The notes under the pieces: model-generated | The model's input: the letters and a program-made list of their open reading frames with translations, nothing else | Told to the model about the DNA's origin: nothing | The model's database searches: none | Shown here: in pieces, positions 1 to 6,964 of the stretch | Layout of the letters: each line of letters opens with the position of its first letter | Numbering within the stretch: the stretch's first letter is position 1 | NCBI GenBank assembly: GCA_036794765.1 | Contig: DAIRGB010000038.1 | Coordinates: 1-10,955 of the forward strand | From: DAIRGB01 sp036794765 | GTDB taxonomy: Bacteria; Patescibacteriota; JAHJAL01 | Direction of reading: 5' to 3' | Length of the DNA: 10,955 bases | Program-made: the position numbers and the translations under genes

Positions 1-61
1 TTAATTTTTAATTTTTAAACGATTTTTGTTTAGAAATCAAAAATCAAAAATTTAGAATTGA
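1..61. repeat. Period-7 AT-rich tandem repeats downstream of mrdA
   Basis: Two short 7-bp arrays are visible. TTAATTT occurs twice and begins a third copy at 1-18. AAATCAA occurs twice at 34-47, followed by two degenerate units to 61. GATTTTTG (21-28) and CAAAAATC (38-45) form a perfect 8-bp inverted repeat with a 9-nt loop. In the mrdA direction this hairpin follows the stop codon, but the stem is AT-rich and has no clean U-run after it, so a terminator role is doubtful. No coding sequence is seen in 1-67. Confidence 0.55.
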
Positions 62-67
62 AGATCG

Positions 68-2059
68 TTATTTTTCAGAACTGTTTGCAGGGTTGTTGTT
101 CTTTTCCGGGGAGAAATAATAATTGACAATATCTAAAGCAATTGGGGCGGCAGTATCCGATCCTTCTCCTCCACCTTCGACAAACACGGTGATGGCTATT
201 TGTGGATTGTCGGCGGGAGCATAACAAGTAAACCAGGCGTGTTCTTTTTCGTTGTTGTTGAATTGGGCGGTACCGGTTTTACCCGCTACTTTAACAATAG
301 CGTTTTGCATAAATTTTGCCGTTCCGTCTGTAACCACTTCTTCTAATCCCTGACGAATGATCTGTAAATCATTTTGTTCTAAAATATTGTCACTGATTAC
401 TTCCGGATTTATATTTAGTTTTATTTTACCATCGCTGGTTTTTATTGTCTGCAAGAGATGAGGTCGATATATTTTACCACCGTTGGCTATTGCTTCGGTA
501 TAGGCATTTACTTGAAGGGGGGTAACCAATATATCTCCCTGACCAATAGCGGTATTATAGTCGTCGCCCAAATACCATTGTTCATTTTTAGTTTTTTGTT
601 TCCAGCTGGGATAAGGCACAAATCCTGCTCTTTCACCTGACAAATCTATTCCCAGGGTTTTTGATAACATATATTTTTCGGCATACTTGATCAGTTTTTC
701 TATTCCTAGACCTTGATATTCTTCGTAGCCGCCGCCAAAAATATAGAAATAAATATCAGAAGAAAGACTGAGGGCTTTGACTACATTAACAGCTCCCAAA
801 CCGGCATGATCCCAACTATAGAAAATATAAATGATCGAGGGGTCATATTTGTTAACAATTTTAAGGCTGCCTTGATCGTTGATAAAGGTATTGATGTCGG
901 CAATCTTTTCTGCCAGGATGGCGGTGGCGGTGACAATTTTAAAAGTGGAACCTGGCGGATATTCTCCCGAGATAGCACGATTGAATAGTGGTAATTTTTC
1001 GTCATTCAATAAAGAATCATACTCAGCCTGAGTAAGTCCTTTGGTCATTTGATTTATGGAAAAAGATGGATAATTTACCAAACTTAAAATTTGTCCGGTA
1101 TTGGGATCACTGATCACCACGGAAGCTCCTGTTGCTTTGGGAATACTGGACAATTTGTCTTGCAAACGTTGAAAAACAAATTTCTGCAGATCGGAATCAA
1201 TGGTTGTGTATAGATTATTGCCGGCTGAACTTTCTTTCGGAGTTAGAGTTTGAATAATTTTACCTGTGGCATCTACGATTCTGTACTCGGCGCCATTGGT
1301 TCCTTTTAATTCTTTTTCATAGTATATTTCTAGTCCGGATTTTCCAACTTGGTCGATTGGTTGATACTTTTCGTCTGAATTTAAAGTATCTTGATCGACT
1401 AGACCAGTATATCCCAAGAAATGGGCACATTCTTGGTCGCAATAATATTGTCGAGAAGAGATGGTTTGAACAAAGAAACCGGGAATGGTTTTTGATTTAA
1501 TAAGTAGGCTTTTGTCTCGATCGAGGTTTTTGGCAATCAGTAATTCATTCCAATTTTTCAGCCCATCCTTTTCCACCAATCTACTAATATCACTGACCGA
1601 AATAGACGTGATAGATGAAATGTCTTGATAGATAGTTAGTCTTTGCGAATTATTGTCGGGCAAAAGGGCGGGGATTACTTTTAGATCATACCTTGAAGTA
1701 TTACCAGCAATAATGTTGCCTTGACGGTCGTAAATCACCCCTCGGGGAGCATAGTTTGTTTTTACATGAATGATATTGCCTTCGGCTTTTTTTAAGCTTT
1801 CCGCACCTTTTATTACTTGCAGCTGCCAGAGACGTGCCCCAAGAATCAAAAGAAGTAATATTGAAAATAATTGGGCAAGATATTGCCAGGTAAAATTTCT
1901 ATCCGGTAAAACTTCCGATAGTTCTTTTTTGGTTTGAAGAAGTTTGTCGGTACTGGACAAGTTGCCTTCCCAACTTTCTATTTCTTGTTGATTGGGATTA
2001 ATATTGCGGCGTTTGTTGTCTCCGGGTAAACGGTCATATTTTCGACCAAAATAGTCCAT
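68..2059 (-). CDS. mrdA: Penicillin-binding protein 2 (elongation peptidoglycan D,D-transpeptidase)
   Basis: This is a class B transpeptidase that cross-links peptidoglycan during cell elongation, normally as partner of RodA in the rod complex. The 663 residues comprise a cytoplasmic N-terminus (1-57) and one membrane anchor (about 58-78). A dimerisation/pedestal domain follows (about 100-285), starting with the typical APRGVIYDRQG segment. The transpeptidase domain starts near 308, with active-site STFK (Ser371, Lys374), SSD at 433-435 in the SxN position, and KTGTAQ at 594-599. Length is slightly above the usual ~630, mostly from the long charged N-terminal tail. The ATG lies 3 nt after the mreD-like stop and has no Shine-Dalgarno sequence, so translational coupling is likely. 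It is the last gene of the four-gene operon. All catalytic motifs are intact. Confidence 0.96.
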   Translation of the reverse strand: MDYFGRKYDRLPGDNKRRNINPNQQEIESWEGNLSSTDKLLQTKKELSEVLPDRNFTWQYLAQLFSILLLLILGARLWQLQVIKGAESLKKAEGNIIHVKTNYAPRGVIYDRQGNIIAGNTSRYDLKVIPALLPDNNSQRLTIYQDISSITSISVSDISRLVEKDGLKNWNELLIAKNLDRDKSLLIKSKTIPGFFVQTISSRQYYCDQECAHFLGYTGLVDQDTLNSDEKYQPIDQVGKSGLEIYYEKELKGTNGAEYRIVDATGKIIQTLTPKESSAGNNLYTTIDSDLQKFVFQRLQDKLSSIPKATGASVVISDPNTGQILSLVNYPSFSINQMTKGLTQAEYDSLLNDEKLPLFNRAISGEYPPGSTFKIVTATAILAEKIADINTFINDQGSLKIVNKYDPSIIYIFYSWDHAGLGAVNVVKALSLSSDIYFYIFGGGYEEYQGLGIEKLIKYAEKYMLSKTLGIDLSGERAGFVPYPSWKQKTKNEQWYLGDDYNTAIGQGDILVTPLQVNAYTEAIANGGKIYRPHLLQTIKTSDGKIKLNINPEVISDNILEQNDLQIIRQGLEEVVTDGTAKFMQNAIVKVAGKTGTAQFNNNEKEHAWFTCYAPADNPQIAITVFVEGGGEGSDTAAPIALDIVNYYFSPEKNNNPANSSEK

Positions 2060-2062
2060 AAT

Positions 2063-2608
2063 TTATTGTTTGATTACCATTTTTGGTTGATTATTTTGTA
2101 AAAATAAATTGCCTAAAATGATAAATAATTGGATAAGTAAAAAATGAATAATTGTCTCCATGAGACCGATTTTTAAAATATAGGGGAAAATATTATCCCA
2201 AGTGATCAACTTCTGCCAAAATGAAAAGATAATTAGGCAGGCTTCTGTCAAAATCGAGAGACTAAGAATAGCGAAAATTTTCCCCAATGACAGCTTATCA
2301 AATTTATAGTATCTCCGAAGAAATATAGTCCAACCACTAAGAATTATTAGTAAAAAAGTGCTGGAAAATAAAGTCAAGCTACTGCTAAAAAATAAACAGA
2401 TAAGGGAAACGAAAAATAAAAACAAGAATAAACGACTACGAGGAAAAAATATTAAAGCTAAAAAGAAACATAATAAAATGTTGGGGGTAAAGCCGAGAAT
2501 ATGAATTTGCTGCGGGAATGATGTTTGGAGCAGGTATAAAAACAAGGGTAATCCCAAAAAAATTGTTTTTAAGAAACGCATAAAAAAAGAGGTTAGTTTT
2601 TTAACCAC
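2063..2608 (-). CDS. MreD-like rod-shape membrane protein
   Basis: A 181-residue, strongly hydrophobic protein with about five or six predicted membrane helices (roughly 12-28, 37-55, 58-74, 77-95, 108-128, 145-170). Size, topology and position directly ahead of mrdA fit MreD, the membrane component of the elongation complex that usually sits between MreC and PBP2. MreD diverges quickly and has no catalytic motif, so the call depends on context as much as sequence. The start used is GTG at 2608, the first start after an in-frame stop. An AAAGG lies only about one base upstream, which is too close to be ideal, so ATG at 2581 (residue 10) is a reasonable alternative. An ECF-transporter S-component-like protein would be the main competing call. 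Confidence 0.6.
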   Translation of the reverse strand: MVKKLTSFFMRFLKTIFLGLPLFLYLLQTSFPQQIHILGFTPNILLCFFLALIFFPRSRLFLFLFFVSLICLFFSSSLTLFSSTFLLIILSGWTIFLRRYYKFDKLSLGKIFAILSLSILTEACLIIFSFWQKLITWDNIFPYILKIGLMETIIHFLLIQLFIILGNLFLQNNQPKMVIKQ

Positions 2609-2632
2609 CCTTTGGAATATTTTCTAATATTT

Positions 2633-3481
2633 TTATCTGAGGCGGCCGCCAATAATTTTTAAAGATTGGGGGATTATTTGGATGGAAGCTGGAGTTCTGG
2701 CAATCACTTCTTGGCCGGAAAAAAAGAATAACGGTTTTTCGCTTCTTATGTCGATTTGATTAGCGTGAAAAAGGCTGATATTATTCTTTTCAAGAAATTT
2801 GGGACTGTTGTTGAGCGAATTATAGACTTCGGGGGAATCTACACGATCAGAAAATGATAGATGAAGGCTGTTGTCGATCATGCTATGGCGAACACTGTCC
2901 AAATCGGAACCAAAAGGACGGATGTTACTAACAACCAAACCGGATACTTCGGAATGAACTTGATAATTATTTTCAATCTCGATATCGACCGGAATTTTTT
3001 CCGATGGTGGCTGACCATTACCGGCGCCAAGAATTTTGGAAAAAATAGATTTGGATTTGGCAACGGGAGGAAAATCAGGAGAATGACTGGACATGATTTC
3101 TGAAATAAAATATTTGTCGTTGATGGTTCCTGTATCCATCATCAGAACGCGGCGAGCAGCTAAGATTTCACAGGCGGTTTTCCAATTTCCCAAACCAAGT
3201 GCAGTCGATAATACACTTTCTTCCAAAGGTAAAATGCCAATAGCAGTTTTACTGGAAACAAGATTAACGGCAATCTTATTGACTAAAATATCCCCTCCAA
3301 CTGCAACTATGGTACTAAATCCTTTACCAACTCCTGCTTTGACCGCATCGTCAACATCCAAAAGATTGTCAATGAAGTTGAACTCTCCCAAAATATCAAA
3401 ATTGGTGAGAATCTCTTTGATTTTTAATTCAATTTTTTCAAATTCGGCCCTTTTGGCGCTTTCTACAATGTAGTAATACAT
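2633..3481 (-). CDS. Diacylglycerol-kinase-fold (YegS/DgkB-like) protein with degenerate active site
   Basis: The 282 residues follow the two-domain plan of the lipid kinase family DAGK_cat/YegS. An N-terminal alpha/beta half is followed from about 165 by a beta-sandwich half. The half-motif IVAVGGD (58-64) is in place, but the family's GGDGT reads GGDIL here. The next loop, normally PLGTGN, reads PLEESV (85-90). The family landmarks YFI (124-126), VVSNIRPFG (183-191), a DG-like IDNSLHL (202-208) and the closing P-x-S-L-K (271-275) can still be aligned. Losing the glycine-rich nucleotide and phosphate contacts suggests it no longer phosphorylates lipid and may act as a lipid or nucleotide sensor or scaffold; that role is inference. 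It starts at ATG 3481, 2 nt after the bactofilin stop, without a Shine-Dalgarno sequence. Its place between bactofilin and mreD/mrdA implies an envelope job. Confidence 0.7.
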   Translation of the reverse strand: MYYYIVESAKRAEFEKIELKIKEILTNFDILGEFNFIDNLLDVDDAVKAGVGKGFSTIVAVGGDILVNKIAVNLVSSKTAIGILPLEESVLSTALGLGNWKTACEILAARRVLMMDTGTINDKYFISEIMSSHSPDFPPVAKSKSIFSKILGAGNGQPPSEKIPVDIEIENNYQVHSEVSGLVVSNIRPFGSDLDSVRHSMIDNSLHLSFSDRVDSPEVYNSLNNSPKFLEKNNISLFHANQIDIRSEKPLFFFSGQEVIARTPASIQIIPQSLKIIGGRLR

Positions 3482-3483
3482 AG

Positions 3484-3849
3484 TTATATTTCGTAAACTG
3501 GTTCGGTATTTAATAATTTAGAATTTTTTTCTTGATCGATTTTTTTGCTACAGCCAATAAAGTCAGCTCCTTCGTCAATTTTTAGGATACTGGAGATAAC
3601 GTCGCCTAGTAGTTTACCCGTTGCGGAAACATAGACTTTTTTGGCTCGGCTTTTTCCTTCCAAAGTGCCATACAAGGAGAAATCGAGACATTCAAGGCTA
3701 CCTTTTATTATTCCTGATTGATTGACGATAATATTTCCGTCAGAGAAGATAGTGCCATCTGTCTGACCATTGACGATAATATTGGCGACAGTTTTCATAT
3801 TTCCGGTGACCGATGTGTTTTGACCAATTATTGTATCGTTGAATTGCAT
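3484..3849 (-). CDS. Bactofilin (polymer-forming cytoskeletal protein)
   Basis: A 121-residue protein with the bactofilin pattern: TIIGQNTSVTGN at the start, then successive short beta-helix rungs ending in glycines (G-x-I/L-x-G spacing), such as NGQTDGTI, SGIIKGSL, YGTLEGKS and TGKLLGDV, and closing with EGADFIGCSKK. Bactofilins self-assemble without nucleotide into filaments on the cytoplasmic face of the membrane and recruit wall enzymes or set cell curvature. The length is typical, with short tails on both sides of the core. It is the first gene of the minus-strand operon that ends in PBP2, which supports a morphogenetic role. The ATG has no clear Shine-Dalgarno sequence and the leader to a possible -10 element is very short. 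Confidence 0.9.
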   Translation of the reverse strand: MQFNDTIIGQNTSVTGNMKTVANIIVNGQTDGTIFSDGNIIVNQSGIIKGSLECLDFSLYGTLEGKSRAKKVYVSATGKLLGDVISSILKIDEGADFIGCSKKIDQEKNSKLLNTEPVYEI

Positions 3850-3871
3850 AGATCAAATTATATTTTTTTCT

Positions 3872-3877
3872 ATTATA
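3872..3877 (-). promoter_or_regulatory. Possible -10 element for the bactofilin-mrdA operon
   Basis: The minus strand reads TATAAT here, 22 nt upstream of the bactofilin ATG. There is no convincing -35 hexamer at 16-18 bp. A second TATAAT at 3857-3862 is too close to the start to be useful. In such AT-rich DNA the match could be chance. Confidence 0.3.
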
Positions 3878-3910
3878 CTATATATTTTCTAAATATTTTT
3901 TACGGAATGT

Positions 3911-3954
3911 CTGTACCTCAATAACCTAGACAGGAAGGGCGTTTTTTGGTACAG
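3911..3954 (+). promoter_or_regulatory. Inverted repeat spanning the ribosome binding site of the membrane-protein gene
   Basis: CTGTACC (3911-3917) is perfectly complementary to GGTACAG (3948-3954). The 30-nt loop holds AGGAAGG (3932-3938), a good Shine-Dalgarno match 7 nt before TTG at 3946. An overlapping alternative pairing, TGTCT (3908-3912) with AGACA (3928-3932), cannot form at the same time. Two exclusive stems over a start site could control translation or be an operator, but seven bases can also match by chance. Confidence 0.3.
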
Positions 3955-4662
3955 TTCGGTAAACTTACAACTATGGAGCAGACGGAAACAAAAATGTGGC
4001 AAAATTCCAATAAAATCCTAATATTGATTTTGGGTATTTTGGGTTTGTATCTGGCAGGAAGTATAAATATTCAAGCTTTGTTGATTATTGCCGTTTTTGC
4101 CTTGATTATTTTTTTTGTAAACGAACTGGCCTTATTTTTTTTGGCGACAGTAACCTTGATTTTATGGGCAACCGTATTTTATTTTGACGAAAATTGGCTA
4201 ATATACATCGGAAATCTGACATATATTTTGTTGTTTTTAGCTTCAGTTATCGGTATTACCAAAGGTCAGATGATAACCAATGTCAAAATTGATTGGCAAA
4301 AATATATGGTGCCATTGGCAGGAGCGACACTTTTGATTCTGATTGGATTGACGGGATACAAATTGTTGAGGAATTACTATGGAACCAATAATAAGCAGAT
4401 CAAAGAAGATTGGTCAATCGGCGTTGAGAGTCAGAATATTGACGAGGATTTAATAGTGACGATAGAAAATTTGAAAGATAAAAAACAATTTTTGGTTGTC
4501 TGGCAAAAACCTGACGGAAAATTATTTTCCTTTAAAAATTTCCTGGGAGAGAATAATAATGTAATTACAATTTACAAGGAACTTGTCGATCAAACTGGAA
4601 AATACTGGCTGACTATTGGGGAGGGAGAAGAAATGAAAACGAAAGAAATTGAGATAAAATAA
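3946..4662 (+). CDS. Unrecognised five-helix membrane protein with outward C-terminal beta-rich domain
   Basis: I do not recognise a family. The 238 residues show about five membrane helices (roughly 23-39, 41-58, 60-79, 83-105, 119-140), then a soluble tail of about 95 residues. Positive charges sit at the N-terminus and in the 106-118 loop, so the positive-inside rule puts the tail outside the cell. The tail alternates short beta-like segments (DLIVTIENL, QFLVVWQKPDGK, YWLTIGEGEE), like a small Ig-like or macroglobulin-type sandwich. The start is uncertain. TTG at 3946 has AGGAAGG 7 nt upstream and is used here. ATG at 3973 (residue 10) or 3994 (residue 17, directly before the first helix) would also give an intact membrane protein. 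queG follows 36 nt later on the same strand, probably in the same transcript, with no obvious functional link. Confidence 0.8.
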   Translation: MVQFGKLTTMEQTETKMWQNSNKILILILGILGLYLAGSINIQALLIIAVFALIIFFVNELALFFLATVTLILWATVFYFDENWLIYIGNLTYILLFLASVIGITKGQMITNVKIDWQKYMVPLAGATLLILIGLTGYKLLRNYYGTNNKQIKEDWSIGVESQNIDEDLIVTIENLKDKKQFLVVWQKPDGKLFSFKNFLGENNNVITIYKELVDQTGKYWLTIGEGEEMKTKEIEIK

Positions 4663-4698
4663 ATATGGATTTTATTTTTACTAAATAAGAAATAATTT

Positions 4699-5628
4699 TT
4701 GCAAAGATTTTCTACCAAAGAATTAAAAGAATATTGTCTAAACTTGGGTTTTGATTTGTTTGGCGTGACCCTGCCAAGAAAATCAAATTTTGGAGAATAT
4801 CTCGAGAAATGGCTAGATAAAAAATATCAAGCGGACATGAATTGGTTAAAAAAAACAGAAACTAGGAATAATCCCGCCTTGGTTTTAAAAGACTGTAAAT
4901 CGATATTGATATTGGGTGTTTCATATTTTAACCGCGACTATGGGGACAGCGAGAAAAATGATGATAAAAGAGCATTGATTGCTAGGTACGCCTGGGGAGA
5001 TGATTATCATTTGGTTTTAGGTAAAAAAATGAGACAAATTCAAGATTGGCTTGGTAGCCAATACCCATGTAATTATTTACACAAGTACTATGTGGATACT
5101 GGACCAATTTTGGAAAAAGAGTTGGCAACGTGGGCTGGATTGGGTTTTATGGGGAAAAATACACAATTAATTAATCAAAAATTGGGTTCGTATTTTTTTA
5201 TTGCTTGTCTCTTCACTCAAATTCCTTTTGAACAATCAAAGACAAAAGTTGTCGGCGGCTGCGGCTCGTGCGACAAATGTATCAAGGCTTGTCCCACCAA
5301 AGCTTTGGAAAAGCCATTTATTTTGAATGCTTCAAGATGTTTGTCTTATCATACGATAGAAAACAAAGGAATAATTCCGGATGAAATAAAAAATGCAAAG
5401 AAAAATCGGATATTTGGCTGTGATATTTGTCAGGAAGTATGTCCATGGAATAGACGAGCAAAAGTAACCAAGATGTTTGCTTTAAAGACCAAATTCAGAC
5501 GGGATAAGCTTACTATAAAACAAATAAAGGAAATGGACTTGGATGGATACCGTCGGATTTTTAAAAAATCGGCGGTGAAAAGAGCGAAATTTTCTGGCCT
5601 AAAAAGAAATATCGAAGGACTGAATTAA
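4699..5628 (+). CDS. queG: Epoxyqueuosine reductase QueG (short form)
   Basis: QueG is a cobalamin- and iron-sulfur-dependent enzyme performing the last step of queuosine synthesis, reducing epoxyqueuosine to queuosine in the wobble position of GUN-decoding tRNAs. Visible signs are the N-terminal LGFDLFGVT, the YVDTGP motif with likely catalytic Asp133, and the WAGLGFMGKNT cobalamin-domain stretch (145-155). Two ferredoxin-type [4Fe-4S] sets follow: Cys188, 191, 194, 198-Pro, and Cys214, 241, 244, 248-Pro. At 309 residues it lacks most of the C-terminal HEAT-like tRNA-binding region of the ~380-residue enterobacterial enzyme; short forms are known in other bacteria. TTG at 4699 is used because it is the first start after an in-frame TAA and the next ATG would remove the conserved N-terminus. 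No other queuosine gene is in the window. The stop overlaps the convergent flippase stop. Confidence 0.95.
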   Translation: MQRFSTKELKEYCLNLGFDLFGVTLPRKSNFGEYLEKWLDKKYQADMNWLKKTETRNNPALVLKDCKSILILGVSYFNRDYGDSEKNDDKRALIARYAWGDDYHLVLGKKMRQIQDWLGSQYPCNYLHKYYVDTGPILEKELATWAGLGFMGKNTQLINQKLGSYFFIACLFTQIPFEQSKTKVVGGCGSCDKCIKACPTKALEKPFILNASRCLSYHTIENKGIIPDEIKNAKKNRIFGCDICQEVCPWNRRAKVTKMFALKTKFRRDKLTIKQIKEMDLDGYRRIFKKSAVKRAKFSGLKRNIEGLN

Positions 5629-5642
5629 ATTTTTTCAGTTTT
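5619..5642. terminator. Weak hairpin over the convergent queG/flippase stops
   Basis: ACTGAA (5619-5624) pairs with TTCAGT (5634-5639) around a 9-nt loop containing both stop codons, followed on the plus strand by a short run of T. The six-pair stem is AT-rich and the U-run brief, so it would be an inefficient terminator at best. It is the only candidate at this convergent junction. Confidence 0.25.
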
Positions 5643-6851
5643 AAATAGCGCTAAAGATATTAATAAAAGCATTATTCCACTGCAGACCAAGGTTACATGA
5701 ACCATCTGGGAAACATTTTGGTGGAAAAAAGTATAGGCAAAGAATTGAATAATAGCAGAAAATCCTAAAGCGATGGCAAATAACCAACCCTTGCGAGCCA
5801 GTAGATAATTGACAATCAACTGAACAATACCTACCACTCCCAATGATAAACCAATAAGACCCAACAAAACCCAAGAAAAAACATATTTTTCGCCAAATAA
5901 AATGGTAAATATCAACTTTGGCCAGATAAAATAAAATATTAAGGCAATCACTACTACGCCGCAGACCATTATTAGAGCTTTTTTAAGCAATTTGAGACGT
6001 AGTGCCAGTTTGTTTTCCTGACTGATATAGGGGAAAAGGGCAGTGGCGATACTAAGGGGGGCAAAATAGACAATTTTGCCAAGAGTGGACAGAGCGGTAT
6101 ATAGTCCGGCATCATAGGCGGATAGATATTTTTTTGCCATCAAGACATCAATACTAAGAAAAAATGAAACACCCAAAATACCAACTATCATGCGCAGACT
6201 TTCTTTAATGAGTTTTATGTAGTCAATTTTTATGTCTTTGGATATTTTGTTGGTGGAAAATTTTTGTTTGAGATAAAAAATACTTAAACAGAAGGCAACC
6301 AATAAAGCCAAGACTAAACTAATAATGGCGATATCTGCTCGTAAAAAAAGCAAACCTAGCAGTATTCCAAAAAAAAGTTTAACAAGCCCTTCGGAAGCAA
6401 AAGAGATACTAAGCCAATTAAAATCAAATAACCCCTGCATAACTCCCCTATTCCAGGAAAGTTTAAACATAAACAACAAACCGAAGCCGAGTATGGTCAA
6501 ACCAATAAAACTGGTAAAGTTGAAATAATGGTAAATAAGTCCAATACAAAGAAAATAAATAAATAGCGAAATTAAGCTGATTTTATTCAAATATTGATTG
6601 GTGAGAGCAATTTTCCCCGCCAAAATATTGGAGTCTTCTTTTTTTTGGCTGATTATTTTGGCAGCCGTATTCTCCACTGCACCCAGTGGCGTGGCCAAAA
6701 TAATATAGATTGATAGTAGAGCACCGAGGGTAGAGTACTCAGCCGGCGTCAAAATTCGACCAAGCGCCAAATGAAAAAAATAGGCGCCGGCATTGGCGGT
6801 CATGGTGCCAATGAATAATATTACTGAGGATTTTAGAAAAGATTTGGACAT
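5625..6851 (-). CDS. Wzx-like polysaccharide/lipid-linked oligosaccharide flippase (MOP superfamily)
   Basis: This integral membrane protein has about twelve hydrophobic helices throughout and the N-terminal signature of the polysaccharide-export branch of the MOP exporters. A first helix is followed by LGRILTPAEYSTLGALLS, equivalent to the family's LGR-hinge with an E-Y-G/S motif. Such proteins move undecaprenyl-linked sugar units across the cytoplasmic membrane for surface polysaccharide or glycoprotein assembly. No glycosyltransferase or polymerase lies nearby, so the substrate is unknown; a lipid II flippase role (MurJ) is less likely on motif grounds. The frame is open back to TTG 6875, but I place the start at ATG 6851, giving 408 residues, because AAAGGAG ends 3 nt before it. 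This is one of the few clear Shine-Dalgarno sequences in the window. Confidence 0.87.
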   Translation of the reverse strand: MSKSFLKSSVILFIGTMTANAGAYFFHLALGRILTPAEYSTLGALLSIYIILATPLGAVENTAAKIISQKKEDSNILAGKIALTNQYLNKISLISLFIYFLCIGLIYHYFNFTSFIGLTILGFGLLFMFKLSWNRGVMQGLFDFNWLSISFASEGLVKLFFGILLGLLFLRADIAIISLVLALLVAFCLSIFYLKQKFSTNKISKDIKIDYIKLIKESLRMIVGILGVSFFLSIDVLMAKKYLSAYDAGLYTALSTLGKIVYFAPLSIATALFPYISQENKLALRLKLLKKALIMVCGVVVIALIFYFIWPKLIFTILFGEKYVFSWVLLGLIGLSLGVVGIVQLIVNYLLARKGWLFAIALGFSAIIQFFAYTFFHQNVSQMVHVTLVCSGIMLLLISLALFKTEKI

Positions 6852-6854
6852 TGT

Positions 6855-6861
6855 CTCCTTT
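6855..6861 (-). promoter_or_regulatory. Shine-Dalgarno AAAGGAG that fixes the flippase start
   Basis: On the minus strand AAAGGAG is followed by ACA and then ATG at 6851. The spacing is short but the match to the anti-Shine-Dalgarno sequence is strong. It argues against the upstream in-frame TTG at 6875, which would place this motif inside the coding region. Confidence 0.75.
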
Positions 6862-6882
6862 AAACGCGAAAACAAAATTTAA

Positions 6883-6891
6883 AATATAGCA
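6883..6891 (-). promoter_or_regulatory. Possible extended -10 promoter for the flippase
   Basis: The minus strand reads TGCTATATT, an extended -10 form (TGn before TATATT), about 32 nt upstream of the start. AAGACA at 6908-6913 could serve as a weak -35 hexamer, with a long 19-bp spacer. Together these suggest the flippase can be transcribed separately from leuS. Confidence 0.35.
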
Positions 6892-6913
6892 TGGTACTTA
6901 CGAGTGTTGTCTT

Positions 6914-6960
6914 AATTTCCAATGGAAATGATTAGCCTGGAAATTGGAAATTGGAAATTT
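6914..6960. repeat. GGAAATT heptamer array with inverted copies, between leuS and the flippase
   Basis: GGAAATT occurs three times head to tail at 6939-6959. A copy in opposite orientation, AATTTCC, lies at 6914-6920, so AATTTCCA (6914-6921) can pair with TGGAAATT (6938-6945). A smaller hairpin, ATTTCC/GGAAAT with a 3-nt loop, lies at 6915-6929. The array begins a few bases past the leuS stop. It could fold in the leuS transcript but lacks a following U-run, so I call it a repeat and not a terminator. Confidence 0.75.
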
Positions 6961-6964
6961 GTTA

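Noticed and set aside
2861..3473. Plus-strand open frames opposite the kinase-fold gene
   Set aside because: They are antisense shadows of a gene with clear family landmarks and have no start signals or protein motifs of their own.
6852..6875. Upstream TTG start for the flippase at 6875
   Set aside because: A strong AAAGGAG Shine-Dalgarno lies between it and ATG 6851, and the extra eight residues add nothing recognisable.
6914..6960. CRISPR array
   Set aside because: The units are 7 bp, contiguous and without spacers, and no cas genes are nearby.
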